Assembly: GCA_956465555.1 (NCBI GenBank)
Contig: OY101119.1
Span: 2,838,629-2,902,628 of the forward strand
Length of the DNA: 64,000 nucleotides
Reading direction: 5' to 3'
Source: Nitzschia sp. pyKryTriq1
Taxonomy: Eukaryota; Bacillariophyta; Bacillariophyceae; Bacillariales; Bacillariaceae
The translations under genes and the position numbers were made by a program. A model generated the notes under the pieces. It was given only the letters and a program-made list of their open reading frames with translations. It was not told the DNA's origin and did not search any database. Within the stretch, counting starts at the first letter, position 1. Each line of letters begins with the position of its first letter. This document shows, piece after piece, positions 30,493 through 41,333 of this stretch.

Positions 30493-31617
30493 ATGCCAGC
30501 CAGAATGAATATCAACTCGTTTCTCAACAGCACTATCCCGACGAGTCCATTGAGCGGAAGTGGGTACGAAAGCGGTGTTGTTACCATGTCAAAGAACAAG
30601 AGAGAAGCGGAGGTTGTTGCAGCTGCTGCCCTTGCTTCGTTGGTCACTGATGGGGTTTCTCCGTATTGGTACCTTCGCTACCAGCAGTCTCTGCGGCAAC
30701 CACAGCAGAAGAAGCAAGGACAACATAGGATTGAAATTCCCGAAAGATTGACAAAGTATGGACGGAAGCGGGCTGTCCCATTCCCTCTCAAGTTGATGCA
30801 AGTGCTTGCGGACGAGCAGTACTCGCACATTATCAGCTGGATGCCAAATGGTCGATCGTTTGTGATCATCCGTCCAAGATCTTTTGTTCAGGAAATCCTC
30901 CCCAAGCATTTCAAATCTGCCCAGTATGCGTCCTTCACAAGAAAGCTCACGCGTTGGGGCTTTCTGAAGTGCGAAGACGGTACGGGAGAGTTCTTCCATC
31001 CCCAGTTCCGAAAAGGACGAGTCGATCTTGCCGAGAAGATTACTTGCCAGGGAAATTCTTCATCAAGGGATGATTCCAAGATAGAACAAGCTAAGAAAAA
31101 GTCCAAAGAGGCTGGGGAAGCTTCTACACGCTCTCATGTCAGCACAGATGATAACAATTCTGTCGCCTCCAGCACCAGCAATGAGAAGAGTGAAGTAGAT
31201 GAGGACGAGGAAACATCCACCAGTGATAAAGACGATAGGCAGCACAAGGTGACAATGATTACCTCAGCGAAGGATATGAATATGAGAATGAACACAGAAT
31301 ATCGCATCAGCATGGAGCTCGAACAAATGAAACTTCACAGATGTATCCGGGCAGCGGCGCTGTCTCGCCAAGCACTTGCACAGATGCAAAGACACCGTGG
31401 TCTTGCTCCTAGCCTACATGGCTCCCGAGCATATGCCCTAGCCGCAGGTGGGTTTCCTAAACTTCCGTCTAGTGGTATCAACGCTCGTCTTCATCCATGG
31501 TGCAGCTCGATGCTGTCACCAACAGCTGCTACTACGGATGGTCGACTATTTTTACCGTTCAACAGCCCGTCTTTGGCACTTCGTCGACCCAACACTCAGG
31601 GAGCAAAAACTGCCTGA
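30493..31617 (+). CDS. HSF-type DNA-binding transcription factor
   Basis: Single exon of 374 residues, ATG at 30493. The heat-shock-factor DNA-binding domain lies at about 97-185: F-P-L-K-L-M-Q-V-L, I-S-W-M-P-N-G-R-S-F, F-V-Q-E-I-L-P-K-H-F-K, S-F-T-R-K-L-T-R-W-G-F and G-E-F-F-H-P-Q-F-R-K-G. The recognition helix (S-F-T-R-K-L-T-R-W-G-F) has the usual F-x-R-x-L-x-x-W-G-F core, with Y-A-S replacing the typical N-x-S lead-in. Diatoms carry a greatly expanded family of such factors. A Ser/Asp/Glu-rich acidic stretch follows at about 215-250, then a basic helical C-terminus. The hydrophobic heptad trimerisation domain of classical HSF1 is not evident. Nuclear location is inferred. Confidence 0.92.
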   Translation: MPARMNINSFLNSTIPTSPLSGSGYESGVVTMSKNKREAEVVAAAALASLVTDGVSPYWYLRYQQSLRQPQQKKQGQHRIEIPERLTKYGRKRAVPFPLKLMQVLADEQYSHIISWMPNGRSFVIIRPRSFVQEILPKHFKSAQYASFTRKLTRWGFLKCEDGTGEFFHPQFRKGRVDLAEKITCQGNSSSRDDSKIEQAKKKSKEAGEASTRSHVSTDDNNSVASSTSNEKSEVDEDEETSTSDKDDRQHKVTMITSAKDMNMRMNTEYRISMELEQMKLHRCIRAAALSRQALAQMQRHRGLAPSLHGSRAYALAAGGFPKLPSSGINARLHPWCSSMLSPTAATTDGRLFLPFNSPSLALRRPNTQGAKTA

Positions 31618-32510
31618 TCCGAAGCACAAATCTGATAGCATTTAGTGCCGAGGATATTGCACAAAGCATTTTACGTCCAACCTATAGAGTCGTCCATTAC
31701 AATTAGACAACACACATTTCTTGATCAACAATGAAGGAAGACTACTAGCAGGAAGAAGGACGAGTATCATGCATCCTCGTAGTGCTGGAACTGCACCAGC
31801 AGCAACGCTAGCCGAGGATATACCTCGCTGGCGGTAGGTCTACGACTTTCCAGTACTCAATATCTATTGCAGCTGTCAGTTCGTATCGGTATGTGAGGAG
31901 TGAATGGATTATGGAATGATCAGGGATATACCGGTAGACAACGAGCATGTTCCTCCAAAAGAGAACACAAAGGATCCCACCGACCGAAGGACGGACCAGC
32001 AAGACTCCCGATGATGATGATGATTCCCGGCACCGCTAAGTACCAGTCGATACAAAAGTACCAGTACAATACCGAACCGATAAATCTTTATCCATTCATG
32101 ATGGCCGATGTCTCCAATATTTATGCCCACCAGTAGACTCCTGTCACGAGTAGGTCCACTGCACTGACTGCACTTGTACACTTATGCCCCCCAGTTCTGC
32201 ACTAGAAGTTGTTTTTGATGGCCGCTCGTGAAGGCGGGTGGGTGTCAGCTCTGCTCAAAAGATAAAACATGCGATTACAACAACGAAAGATGGGAGTACA
32301 GTGATCTTTTTCGACGAGCCTTGGAATGGCACCAGCTCGCTCGCCTCGACGAGTCTAGCCCCCGTGATGAATTCGTTGTAGTGGACCTGAAGAAATCGTC
32401 TATGCTGCCGCTGATTGAACAAAGTCAAGCACTAGTACTTGCTGCTAGTACTAGTAGTAGTAGAACTAGAATCTATCTATTGCATTATTGAATTTTGCCC
32501 AGTATCCCTG
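31618..32510. other. Intergenic region, no gene seen
   Basis: Short frames only. TACCGGTAG occurs near 31930 and a CTAGTACTTGCTGCTAGTAC palindrome-like stretch near 32431-32455. Confidence 0.4.
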
Positions 32511-33065
32511 TTATGAGGATCTTTTCGAGGAGTAGGTGGGAGGTCTCGTCGGCACGGACACTACAAGCTCAGACGAAGAATGATGGTGTGTCAAATCTCC
32601 CCAATGCCGAGATGGATCACATGCAGCGGCCGATTCTCGGCGAATTTTCTCCCGTCGCATCGACAGCATTCTGGAGTCAGAATTGTTACCGAAATCCAAC
32701 ATCTCTCTTGATGATGAACTGGAAGGTCGTTCGGTGTATGATGTGGGTCGAGTACTGGGATGGTAGTTTCGTGGGACATGATTCGAGTAGGCGTCCAATG
32801 GATCATAGCTCACTACCGGTGCATCCCTCAGCACCAGGGAGGCCATTTCAAAAGCTCGCAAACGATTCTTGATTTTCTTGGATGTGGTTGGAGGGCTCCT
32901 GATCTCTGTCAGCGGTGTTACTTTGATGTCAAAATAGAAGTCTTGAGGTCTGCGACCGGAAGGCGATGGCCTTCCGGAGGAGCCGTTTGTTCGGCTGGAT
33001 CCCCCTTCATTCGCATCCGCCGTTGCGATGATAGTTATCATGTCGACTGGCTTTCTTTGCTTCAT
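32511..33065 (-). CDS. Small basic orphan protein, uncertain
   Basis: 184-residue frame, ATG at 33065 (the longer frame starts at TTG). It is Ser/Arg/Pro-rich with a short ordered-looking centre (K-I-K-N-R-L-R-A-F-E-M-A-S-L-V-L) and a putative N-terminal D-F-Y-F-D-I-K-V segment. No signal peptide, membrane segment or known domain is visible. No intron joins it to other frames. It may be a lineage-specific gene or a chance ORF. Confidence 0.35.
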   Translation of the reverse strand: MKQRKPVDMITIIATADANEGGSSRTNGSSGRPSPSGRRPQDFYFDIKVTPLTEIRSPPTTSKKIKNRLRAFEMASLVLRDAPVVSYDPLDAYSNHVPRNYHPSTRPTSYTERPSSSSSREMLDFGNNSDSRMLSMRREKIRRESAAACDPSRHWGDLTHHHSSSELVVSVPTRPPTYSSKRSS

Positions 33066-34093
33066 TTGACCTTTCAAGATATAAATATTATGTCGGTTGT
33101 TGGAGGCGTTTGTCCCAAAGTTGTGACGTTTGGAGTTTGGATGTTGTATTGTACCGGTATGTACCTATGTACGCGTAAAATAATGATGATGGTGGGGCGG
33201 AAATCAATTACGCGGGGCATCGTCCACCGTCTGTGATGGTTACTGGTTACTTGTACCGCTACCGCCGGTATCGTTCCACTCACGTCCGCCGGTTTTTTAT
33301 TGTTTTGGACTTCAGCACTATTCTGCATATTTGTTTGGGCTTGATTTATATGCCCTCGGCTCGTGGGCCATTCTTGGTTGCTTGTCAACAAAAGGCCCAA
33401 CAGCTTAAATATTGTTATATACCGAATCGATTGAAGAATAAGCCAAACACGAACTGGGCGCAAAGTGCTCTGGTAATAAAGATAGAGAGGAGTGCTGTAC
33501 TCGTACATACGGGTATCATAGTCGTCAGTCGTCCTTTAGAGCACCAAAACCATGACGTCGGAGATGAGGCAGGCAGTCTACAAGCCACAAGAACCTGGTA
33601 ATATGTCAACGGGTCATGGGAACTTCTTGATTATGGCCCTCTCATTAATTAACCTAGGTCTTGGCAGGTGAGTTCAGACAAAAATAGCTCAATAAGGCAT
33701 AAGTGTTTTAAAAATATGCAAGACACTAGCAATATCAATCTTCATTCGTGACTTAACAATTATGCTTTTCGAAGGTAGCAAAATTCAGGAAGGAAATAGC
33801 CCCTTCACTCAGTACCGGTTCTGACGTCGCGGGCTTGCGTCGCGTAACCGGTAGAACTTCGCTACCGGTAATACTGTAACTCCCTCCTTCCTCCACTCGT
33901 CCCGACCATGATGGCGATGCATGATCACCGATACCGATATAGCGCTAATCTAAATCATCCATTCACCATCTTCTATTAGCTAGTCTGCCCATCTTTCATC
34001 TAAAGTTATATCTGAAATTTTCCATGAATGAAGCGAGACTCGTTTGCAAACAGAAAAGAAGTGTAACGCTCGCCACCGGTATTTGTAGTCAAC
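33066..34093. other. Intergenic region with TACCGGTA motifs
   Basis: No gene is seen. Motif copies occur near 33151, 33814, 33850 and 33864; the last three lie 230-280 bp upstream of the next start codon. Confidence 0.45.
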
Positions 34094-37000
34094 ATGCAAA
34101 ATCCAGGCCAGTCCTCGCCGCAGCAGCATCGCCGGGGTCCTTCTTCTAACCATCCTAAGAGGAACTGGAGACCACGTTGGGGTGACCTTTTAGGTAAAGC
34201 GGGAACACCCAATATTAGACCAGACGAAACGCCGATGGAAGAACCCAGCAATACAGCAGCAACCGTAGATTCTTCTACTTTGGCTTCTTCAGAAGTAGAA
34301 AAGTCGGCCACTGTTCCAGAAACTTCTGGAGCAGATAGACAGTTGTTGCCATCGCGGGAATCCAACGAATCAGAGCAAGTCCATTACGTCGGAGAGGTTG
34401 ATCATACAACCAGTATGATTCTCGCACAGGACCATAGCATGGAGCAAGAAGCGAAAGAGTTAAGCGGATTTCTCCAAGAAAGCACGCAAGTGGGGATACA
34501 ACGAGGGAGGAGTGGATTGGTGTCTCACGCATCTTCGGAGGGGGCTTCTTCCGCGAGTACGACACACAAGTCCAACAAGGGCTCACCGGGAAGTAGGCGG
34601 CGGAAGACTCCGGGGACATCAACTGCCACTAGGATATCTAGTCCACGCAGCACATCGACCCAAATATCAGAGAGCCAAAATGAGGAAGTTAACAATCAAG
34701 AGGGCAGCAGCCCCATCTCGGCTACTGGTACTAGACCACTGGAGGATTCGAGCGAAGGAGCAAAGCCGGTGATTTTCCACCACAATGCTTTAGAAGATGA
34801 TGGGCGAAATTTGTTGGAAGACGACTCTTCGCATTCTGAATATGGGCTTCTAAATGATATGGGGACACCGAGGACTGGAACGAGGAAAGTAGCACGACCG
34901 CCGCGGAGAAACCCTTCCATCTCTTCTTTCACTGCATGTTCTATGCCGTTGTCGCCTTGCTCCTCCTTCAACTCTAAAGACTTGGATCTTGATCTAGATT
35001 CTCTCTCAGCAGGGTCTTATACTGAGCGCACCAAGAGCAGTAGCAGATCAATGCCCTCGTTGGCTTCCTATTCGTCGTCAGATTTTACCACGTTGTCGAG
35101 CAGTGATAGACGGCATTCACAACGAGCGCCGAAGAAAGCAGGAAGACCCGCTTCAGCACCCTCCCAAACGGATGTCATTCCGGAAGAGACGCCCGACTAT
35201 GCCTCGTCCTTCACATCCTTATCGGTAGAGTTGAACGAACCGCAGCCCACGTCCGAGTTGACGCTACTCTGCAATATGAGCAATTCATCCTTCCTCTCGA
35301 AAGATGTAACGGGGGTAATCGATCCAAGTGTCAGACTCCATTCCGGTTCTTCGACTCAGGCTTCTGAGTCTGGTACGACCATGTCAATGCCCTCTCTGGT
35401 ATCTATTTCATCTTCGGATGTCACGTCGTCATCAAGCTCCGAAGCCCGGCGATCGCAAACAAACAAAAAATCCGCAAAAAGACCTAAGGTTCCTATCATC
35501 CCGGAGGACAAGCCTGACAATTCGGCGTCATTAACGTCTCTGTCTGTGGATTTGAACGAACCCCAGCCAGCCTCGGAATTAACTCTGCTATGTAATATGA
35601 CCGAGGAGGTGAGTTCTCCAAGCGAGAAGTCGTCTAGTGAAAGGACACAATCATCCAAAACCTTTCCTTCGCCGCTCGAAGTAATTTCATCATCGGACAG
35701 CAACGAGGGGAAGGAGATATCCATCGACCGCAACTTTTCGGTAGCTTCTTCTGATAGCAAGAAGTCATCAACAAGTCATTCTTCGAAAAACCCTGCAAGT
35801 ACCGCCAGCAGTTCAAGTCAGAATCTCCAGCCGATGCTATCCCCTACTAACTCGGGTACTCTTCAGTCGTTTTCCTCTCCCACCACCGATTCAAGGCACT
35901 CTACTATCTCGCTGCTTGGTCAAGATTTGATCAAAACACCAGACCTGGACAATTGGTCATCTTTCAATTCGGGTTCCATGGTGTATTCGGATACCTCAGA
36001 TGTCGCCGAGAATCTGGATACTATTTCGGTATCAAGTGCCAAGAGATCTGTTGGGACAACGGGATCGGGCAAGACGCCCTCGTCGCGAGGGCGAAGGTCT
36101 GGCACCGGGACCGCCTCGGTTGTTTCTGCGTCCTCGACAGTCTCGCCCAAGTCTCGGTCCCTACATTCTCTGGAAAAAAAGAAGCCGGCACCCTACGATG
36201 GGGTCTTGCTGAACTTGGTTGACTCAATGCATGGCTCGGGGAGCACGACTGGCAACTTTAACGAGTCCTTGTCGTCCTTCAACACCACTGGCCACAGTAC
36301 CAGCTTTGGCTCCCGTCGAGGAAGTTTCGCGAGTGTGAATGCGGGGAGTAAGCATTCTGCCAAACGATCGGCTGTGGCCCCTCGCCCCGACGATTACGTG
36401 TCGTCGGCTTCCAGCACCTCGAGCTTCTTTAATGAAGAGGCCTCCATGGGTACGGGCAGCAAATTCAAGAGTACAATTGAGAACAAGAAGCCATTGGAAG
36501 CATCGAGATCATCTGTCCACTCCGGGAAAGCGCCGAGACGACGATCAGACAGCAGTGGTGAATCATCTTCCGTGAGGGGCAGTCGTGTCACTCATCCACC
36601 GCACAAGCAACCTCGGCGCCACTCTATTGGGACCCAGATTCCATCAAGGACCTCACCATTGCCCAGCAGACGTGGGTCAGTGGCAAGTGACTCAGGGGCT
36701 TCGCGAAGACACAACGAGCCTACACCCAAACGAGGAAACTCACTTAGTCAGTATATTTCACGAATGGAACGTGGAGACTCTGGGAGCTTTTCAGGCAATT
36801 CATCTCAGGAGCGTCACGAAAGTCTTTCGCTCGGCTCATCACCGATAGCTACGAGCCGGTCCAGAAAATCATTGGAACGTTTCGACGAGAGCCGTTCACT
36901 CAGTTCTCTCATCGGCTCGCCCTCGGAATTGGATCGGGCAAGAAAAACCTTGGATCGCAGGGATTGTCCGAGCAGTCCAGTATCTCACCGTGGTGTGCGT

Positions 37001-38902
37001 TGTGAGAGCCCACTACAAACCACCCGAAAGCTAAGTACAGAGGATCTCAAACAAGCACGGTTTAGCGCGCCTCCGAGACTTGGCAGGATCCGCTCTCAGC
37101 GGCGGCGTATTGTTCACATTGCAAATCATCTCGAAGCTGAGAAATCAGTCCGTTCTCATGGTTCGAGTGGTCGGCTGTCGACTCATAGCCAACGTAGCCA
37201 GCGAAGTCTATCTGGAAGGAATTCGGAAGACGTGCAGGGGACTCCAAGGTCTTTGCCGCCCCGGTCACCAGGCCAAATGAGGTCTCCTCTTGGAAAACCC
37301 CCCGTTGACCCCGCCAAGGAAAGGACCGTTCGACACGGCAACCGCAGTGTGGACTTGGTTCCTGAGATCGCCGACATCAAGCAAGGTCGTAGGCGATCGT
37401 GGACCAACTCCACTTCGGAACGAAGGTATCGAATTGTTGGTTTGCCTCCCTTTGTAGAAGACAACGAGGACGATCTTTCTGTCTCTTCTGGGTCGTCTTC
37501 CGATTCGTCCCATGACGACCGATACTCCCAATTCGTGGAGAGGGAAAGCATGTCGCATATATCCACCGCAGATTCGATGGGTCGAATGTCTTGGATTCCA
37601 GAAGATAGTTTCTCCAGCCACAAAACTATGCAACATGATGAGAGCCCCCTACCACCCCGGCACCGACATGTACGACCAACCTTGAGAACCATTCTATCCG
37701 AGGCTTCCATGTCTTCCGTGTCACAAGCTAGGAATGGCGAGTCCCGTGATGGAAAGAGTCAGGGCAGCAGTGTGGATATTGAGCCTATGTCCCGAACAGA
37801 TCAAGACATGATTTTTGTCGAAGAAAGGAAGGAGAAACAGGGCGAGGGTGCTATCGCTATCGCCTTGCCTCCCAGCGCCCAAAGAACCATCTCCGATGTT
37901 CGTACCCTTCCGGCTCGCATCAGCAGTATTGCCAGCGCGACCAGTGCTATGTCCAACACGTCCTATGATCTCCAGCCCGTCCACTTGGTCATTCCTGCGT
38001 CTCCCGACCAGCCGTCAATTAATGTTGAGAGTAGTAGCCCCTCGGCAATGAGTGTGCAAAGTCAGAGCTCAGCCAGTGACGACAGCACACAGCTGCCCCT
38101 TGTCCCACCACTGTATCGCATGGACAGTCAAGCGAGCTCAAAAACGGCCGAGTCAGGGTTGACTTATGAGGCTACCGGCATTACTGATATTCAAGGTCAG
38201 TTCAATCTTTTCTTGGCGTCCACTCAAAAATCATCCCACGATTCTTCTTCAGAAGAAACTTCGTCGTCGTCAACATCGTCGAGATACGGGGTCTCCAGCG
38301 ACGTGGCATCCGGCCTTTTTGATGTACGAGGCGATGGATTGCTTCGGCATGATTCTTCGGCCTCTTCTTCAAAAACGTCATCGTCGGCTTCTTCGGCATC
38401 ATCAAGGTTTCAAGTTTCCAGTGAAGAACAAGCATCCATTTTGTCCAAACAACAAGCACCACCACAACAACGCCTGCTGCGGCAAGATTCGTCGGAAGAA
38501 TCATCATCGTCGTCGTCTTCGTCATCCAAAGCGAACACTTCCAACAACGACGATGACGATGTTAGTATGGAGTGGTTTCCCGGCGAAAGCCGTCACAAAG
38601 GGGTATTTTCCCCTCGGAACAGGATGGTTTCGCCTCCGGACTCTCCTTTCACTAGTCGTTCTCCATCGTTTAATGAAAACAAAGACAACAAGCAAGAACT
38701 TGGGCCAACATCAACACAGTATCATCATCATCATCAGCAGCAGCAGCAGCCACAAATGCTATCAACCACGCCGACCTCTTCCTCGCCCGCTTCCCAAGCC
38801 ATATGGGACAAACTCACCTTGGAAAAGGAACGTCAAAAAAAGCTACGTGAAAAGCTGCGTCAAGCCAGTCCGATTCCCATGATTCATTCTCAAACAGAGT
38901 AG
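34094..38902 (+). CDS. 1602-residue Ser-rich intrinsically disordered protein with internal duplication
   Basis: Single uninterrupted exon of 4.8 kb, ATG at 34094. The composition is dominated by Ser, Thr, Arg, Pro and acidic residues. No folded domain, signal peptide or membrane segment is seen. Residues about 319-400 and 431-505 are a diverged duplication sharing M-P-S-L, S-S-D, I-P-E-E/D, S-L-S-V-x-L-N-E-P-Q-P and S-E-L-T-L-L-C-N-M. Many R-R-x-S and S-P sites suggest heavy phosphorylation. D-S-S-E-E-S/E-T-S-S-S blocks recur near 1380-1480. The extreme C-terminus is a short charged helix (L-E-K-E-R-Q-K-K-L-R-E-K-L-R-Q). Such proteins often act as scaffolds or cytoskeletal linkers; no function is assigned. 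The long open frame in low-complexity DNA argues that it is truly coding. Confidence 0.8.
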   Translation: MQNPGQSSPQQHRRGPSSNHPKRNWRPRWGDLLGKAGTPNIRPDETPMEEPSNTAATVDSSTLASSEVEKSATVPETSGADRQLLPSRESNESEQVHYVGEVDHTTSMILAQDHSMEQEAKELSGFLQESTQVGIQRGRSGLVSHASSEGASSASTTHKSNKGSPGSRRRKTPGTSTATRISSPRSTSTQISESQNEEVNNQEGSSPISATGTRPLEDSSEGAKPVIFHHNALEDDGRNLLEDDSSHSEYGLLNDMGTPRTGTRKVARPPRRNPSISSFTACSMPLSPCSSFNSKDLDLDLDSLSAGSYTERTKSSSRSMPSLASYSSSDFTTLSSSDRRHSQRAPKKAGRPASAPSQTDVIPEETPDYASSFTSLSVELNEPQPTSELTLLCNMSNSSFLSKDVTGVIDPSVRLHSGSSTQASESGTTMSMPSLVSISSSDVTSSSSSEARRSQTNKKSAKRPKVPIIPEDKPDNSASLTSLSVDLNEPQPASELTLLCNMTEEVSSPSEKSSSERTQSSKTFPSPLEVISSSDSNEGKEISIDRNFSVASSDSKKSSTSHSSKNPASTASSSSQNLQPMLSPTNSGTLQSFSSPTTDSRHSTISLLGQDLIKTPDLDNWSSFNSGSMVYSDTSDVAENLDTISVSSAKRSVGTTGSGKTPSSRGRRSGTGTASVVSASSTVSPKSRSLHSLEKKKPAPYDGVLLNLVDSMHGSGSTTGNFNESLSSFNTTGHSTSFGSRRGSFASVNAGSKHSAKRSAVAPRPDDYVSSASSTSSFFNEEASMGTGSKFKSTIENKKPLEASRSSVHSGKAPRRRSDSSGESSSVRGSRVTHPPHKQPRRHSIGTQIPSRTSPLPSRRGSVASDSGASRRHNEPTPKRGNSLSQYISRMERGDSGSFSGNSSQERHESLSLGSSPIATSRSRKSLERFDESRSLSSLIGSPSELDRARKTLDRRDCPSSPVSHRGVRCESPLQTTRKLSTEDLKQARFSAPPRLGRIRSQRRRIVHIANHLEAEKSVRSHGSSGRLSTHSQRSQRSLSGRNSEDVQGTPRSLPPRSPGQMRSPLGKPPVDPAKERTVRHGNRSVDLVPEIADIKQGRRRSWTNSTSERRYRIVGLPPFVEDNEDDLSVSSGSSSDSSHDDRYSQFVERESMSHISTADSMGRMSWIPEDSFSSHKTMQHDESPLPPRHRHVRPTLRTILSEASMSSVSQARNGESRDGKSQGSSVDIEPMSRTDQDMIFVEERKEKQGEGAIAIALPPSAQRTISDVRTLPARISSIASATSAMSNTSYDLQPVHLVIPASPDQPSINVESSSPSAMSVQSQSSASDDSTQLPLVPPLYRMDSQASSKTAESGLTYEATGITDIQGQFNLFLASTQKSSHDSSSEETSSSSTSSRYGVSSDVASGLFDVRGDGLLRHDSSASSSKTSSSASSASSRFQVSSEEQASILSKQQAPPQQRLLRQDSSEESSSSSSSSSKANTSNNDDDDVSMEWFPGESRHKGVFSPRNRMVSPPDSPFTSRSPSFNENKDNKQELGPTSTQYHHHHQQQQQPQMLSTTPTSSSPASQAIWDKLTLEKERQKKLREKLRQASPIPMIHSQTE

Positions 38903-39644
38903 TCTACAAGTAGTCTAGTAGTAGCTACCGAATCTTATCAACTCTCTCTCTAGCTAGTACGTAGAGAATTATACCTCTACTAGTAGAGGACTAGAGATAA
39001 TGTACGAACACTCACGAAACAGTAATCTTGAAACGGCAAGATTCTCTATCAACAGATACTCTAGGATTAGTCAAGACTCTCCTCCACTCTCTACAGTACT
39101 CAACAGATATCATCATTGTAAAATGTCGTCATGATGCTGGTAGTAGAGGGGGTGGGAAATGTAGTCTACTCGGAGTAGACTAGTCTACTACTAGTGCTAG
39201 TATACCGGCCAGTCGTGATGATGAATTTGGATTTTGTGATGTCAACGGTTCCAACGCACGACGGTCAGTCACCTGGAGTCGTGGGCCTATGTGAACGTGT
39301 CCCAAGGGACAACAGAGTATATATGCCCATTGTTTTAAACGGCGATTTAACGCTCGGAACATGCAGACTCCGTGTCCCTCGGAGTTTCCGAAACTACGTA
39401 AGTGAGAAATTCTCTTGGAGGGTCTTGTTTTATTCGTCAAAAATTCTGCTTCCACATCGTCGGGTATCGCTGCATTTATCTGACTGCTTGCATCGTCGAC
39501 TTTCCCTCTCTCGCCGTCGTCACGCACCTTCAAGTCACAACAATCTTCTCTTCCATCCATCCTTCCATCCAACCAAGCTCATCGCAAGAACAAAAAACAC
39601 GAAGGAAACATCAATCAATCATCCTTCGACAAGAACATACCATC
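38903..39644. other. Intergenic region, no gene seen
   Basis: CTAGTAG/CTACTAG short palindromes are frequent (about 38905-38990 and 39160-39200). Three long shadows of the downstream exon begin here at non-ATG codons and were not called. Confidence 0.45.
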
Positions 39645-41009
39645 ATGCAGCAACCATCGAAACGAACCCTTGGGCGTGCTTCTACATTACGGATTCTCTC
39701 CACAATAGTACTGGTACTAGTAGCAACGACGAACTGCTGTTGCTGTTGTTCGGCTTGGATCGTTCCCGACCCAATCATTCATTTTGGAATCGGTGCAGTG
39801 GCAGGCGGTGTCGGAGCCTTTGTGGCGTTTCCATTTGACTACATCAAAGTTCAGTTACAGACAGAGCAAGGAAAAGAAAAATGGGCCGGCAACGGGATCC
39901 AAGCCTTTCGGGATACTCTCGCGACGGACGGTCCACTGCAGTTTTACAAGGGAGCGGGAGTGCAATTGATTGGGGTGGCTCCCGAAAAGGCCATCAAATT
40001 GGGCGTCAATGATGTGTTGGCGTCCATGTTTATTGCGAACTATGGTGTGTTTCCACTGTGGGGACAGATTTTGAGTGGATCCGTGGCGGGGGCGTGCCAA
40101 GTGGTGGCGTCGTCGCCACTCGAAGTCCTCAAAACGGGGCTGCAAACTTCGGATAAGTCATTGCCGGAAGTATGGAAAGACTGTGGGGGCGTCCGAGGAC
40201 TCTTTCGGGGCTCCGTCGCCTGCATGGGACGCGATATAGTGTTTACCGCCATTTGCTTTCCCTTGTACAAGTATTGTGTCGAAGAAATATCCATGCCAAG
40301 TAAGTTCAACTTGTTGTTGTTGATGTTGTTGTTGTTCTTTCCCTGACAAAATGTACAATACATGCACGGACTGTGGTCATTGCCCACATTACTTTTACTG
40401 ACTGCTTCCTTTTTGTTTTTAGCCTTTTTTGCTGGGGCCCTATCGGGATCCATATCATCGTTTTCGGCAACGCCACCGGATGTTGTCAAGACACGGATTC
40501 TGAGCCAACCACGGTTGTCCCCCAACAACCGGGCTGCTCCGGACGACGACTCAATATCATCTATATTGGTGGATGGAAGTGCGACAGTACCAGTAGCACT
40601 AGGATCTGTGAAGAGCAGCAGGGATACAGGAGTCACAAGTAGTACAGCCCTGTTTGCTATGTTATCCAACAGTACTAGCTATGCCATGGATGCCACCGAT
40701 GCCACTTTGGATGTGACCAACAATAACAACAATAACAACAACAGCAATAATAATAAGCCGTCCACGCTGGAGGAATTCAACTACGCCACCACTCAACAGC
40801 AACAGCAACAGCTACATCCAGAAGCATCTGACGATGCATGGGTTGTCTTTAAGAGTATTTTGAAAAACGAGGGAGTTGGTGCCTTATTTAGTGGTGGCAG
40901 GGAACGAGGTATTGGGGCCATTCCGCGATTTGGGACGACCTTGGCGATGCATGACTTTCTGGAACACGCGGCTTATCACGCGGGATGGTTGAGCCATGCC
41001 ACCCATTAA
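39645..41009 (+). CDS. SLC25-type carrier with aspartate/glutamate-carrier signature and plastid-type leader, one intron
   Basis: Exons 39645-40299 and 40423-41009 (A|GTAAGT...TTTTAG|CC) give 413 residues. Three carrier repeats are seen. Repeat 1 has F-P-F-D-Y-I-K-V-Q-L-Q and the stretch V-A-P-E-K-A-I-K-L-G-V-N-D, which is diagnostic of mitochondrial aspartate/glutamate and glutamate carriers. Repeat 2 has S-P-L-E-V-L-K-T-G, and repeat 3 P-P-D-V-V-K-T-R. The N-terminus is not a bare carrier start but a signal peptide (I-V-L-V-L-V-A-T-T-N-C) followed by C-C-S-A-W-I-V-P, an aromatic +1 plastid-type site. Repeat 3 carries an insertion of about 110 residues rich in Asn/Gln between the signature and the R-G-I-G-A-I-P helix. 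No EF-hands are present. I infer an envelope amino-acid or dicarboxylate carrier. Confidence 0.82.
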
Positions 41010-41333
41010 TTTTTTATGCCAGCCAGCCAACCATTCATTCATTCATGATACAAAAAAGAATCAATCAATCAACCAGCAATGAACCAAGTAAACAAGCTAG
41101 CAAGTAGATAGTAAGCAAAAAACTATTGCATGCGAGTAGATATTTTTTTGGCATAGAACCAAATATAGAGAGCACATCAATCGATTGCAGCATTCTCAGC
41201 AGCCTAGTAGCCTGCGGTAGCCAAAATACAAAAACTCGAGTACTGTTCTTCAAAACTCTACAAAGTCTACTACTTTACTCTATTGTTTCCTCTCCTATAA
41301 TTAGCTAGTGTGACATACTGATGATGATGATGA
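41010..41333. other. Convergent 3' spacer
   Basis: About 320 bp between convergent genes. (AATC)n occurs near 41060-41072; no gene is seen. Confidence 0.5.

Noticed and set aside
32228-32491. 87-codon plus-strand frame with C-Q-L-C...C
   Set aside because: Starts at GTG, has no in-frame ATG upstream of the Cys pair and no family match.
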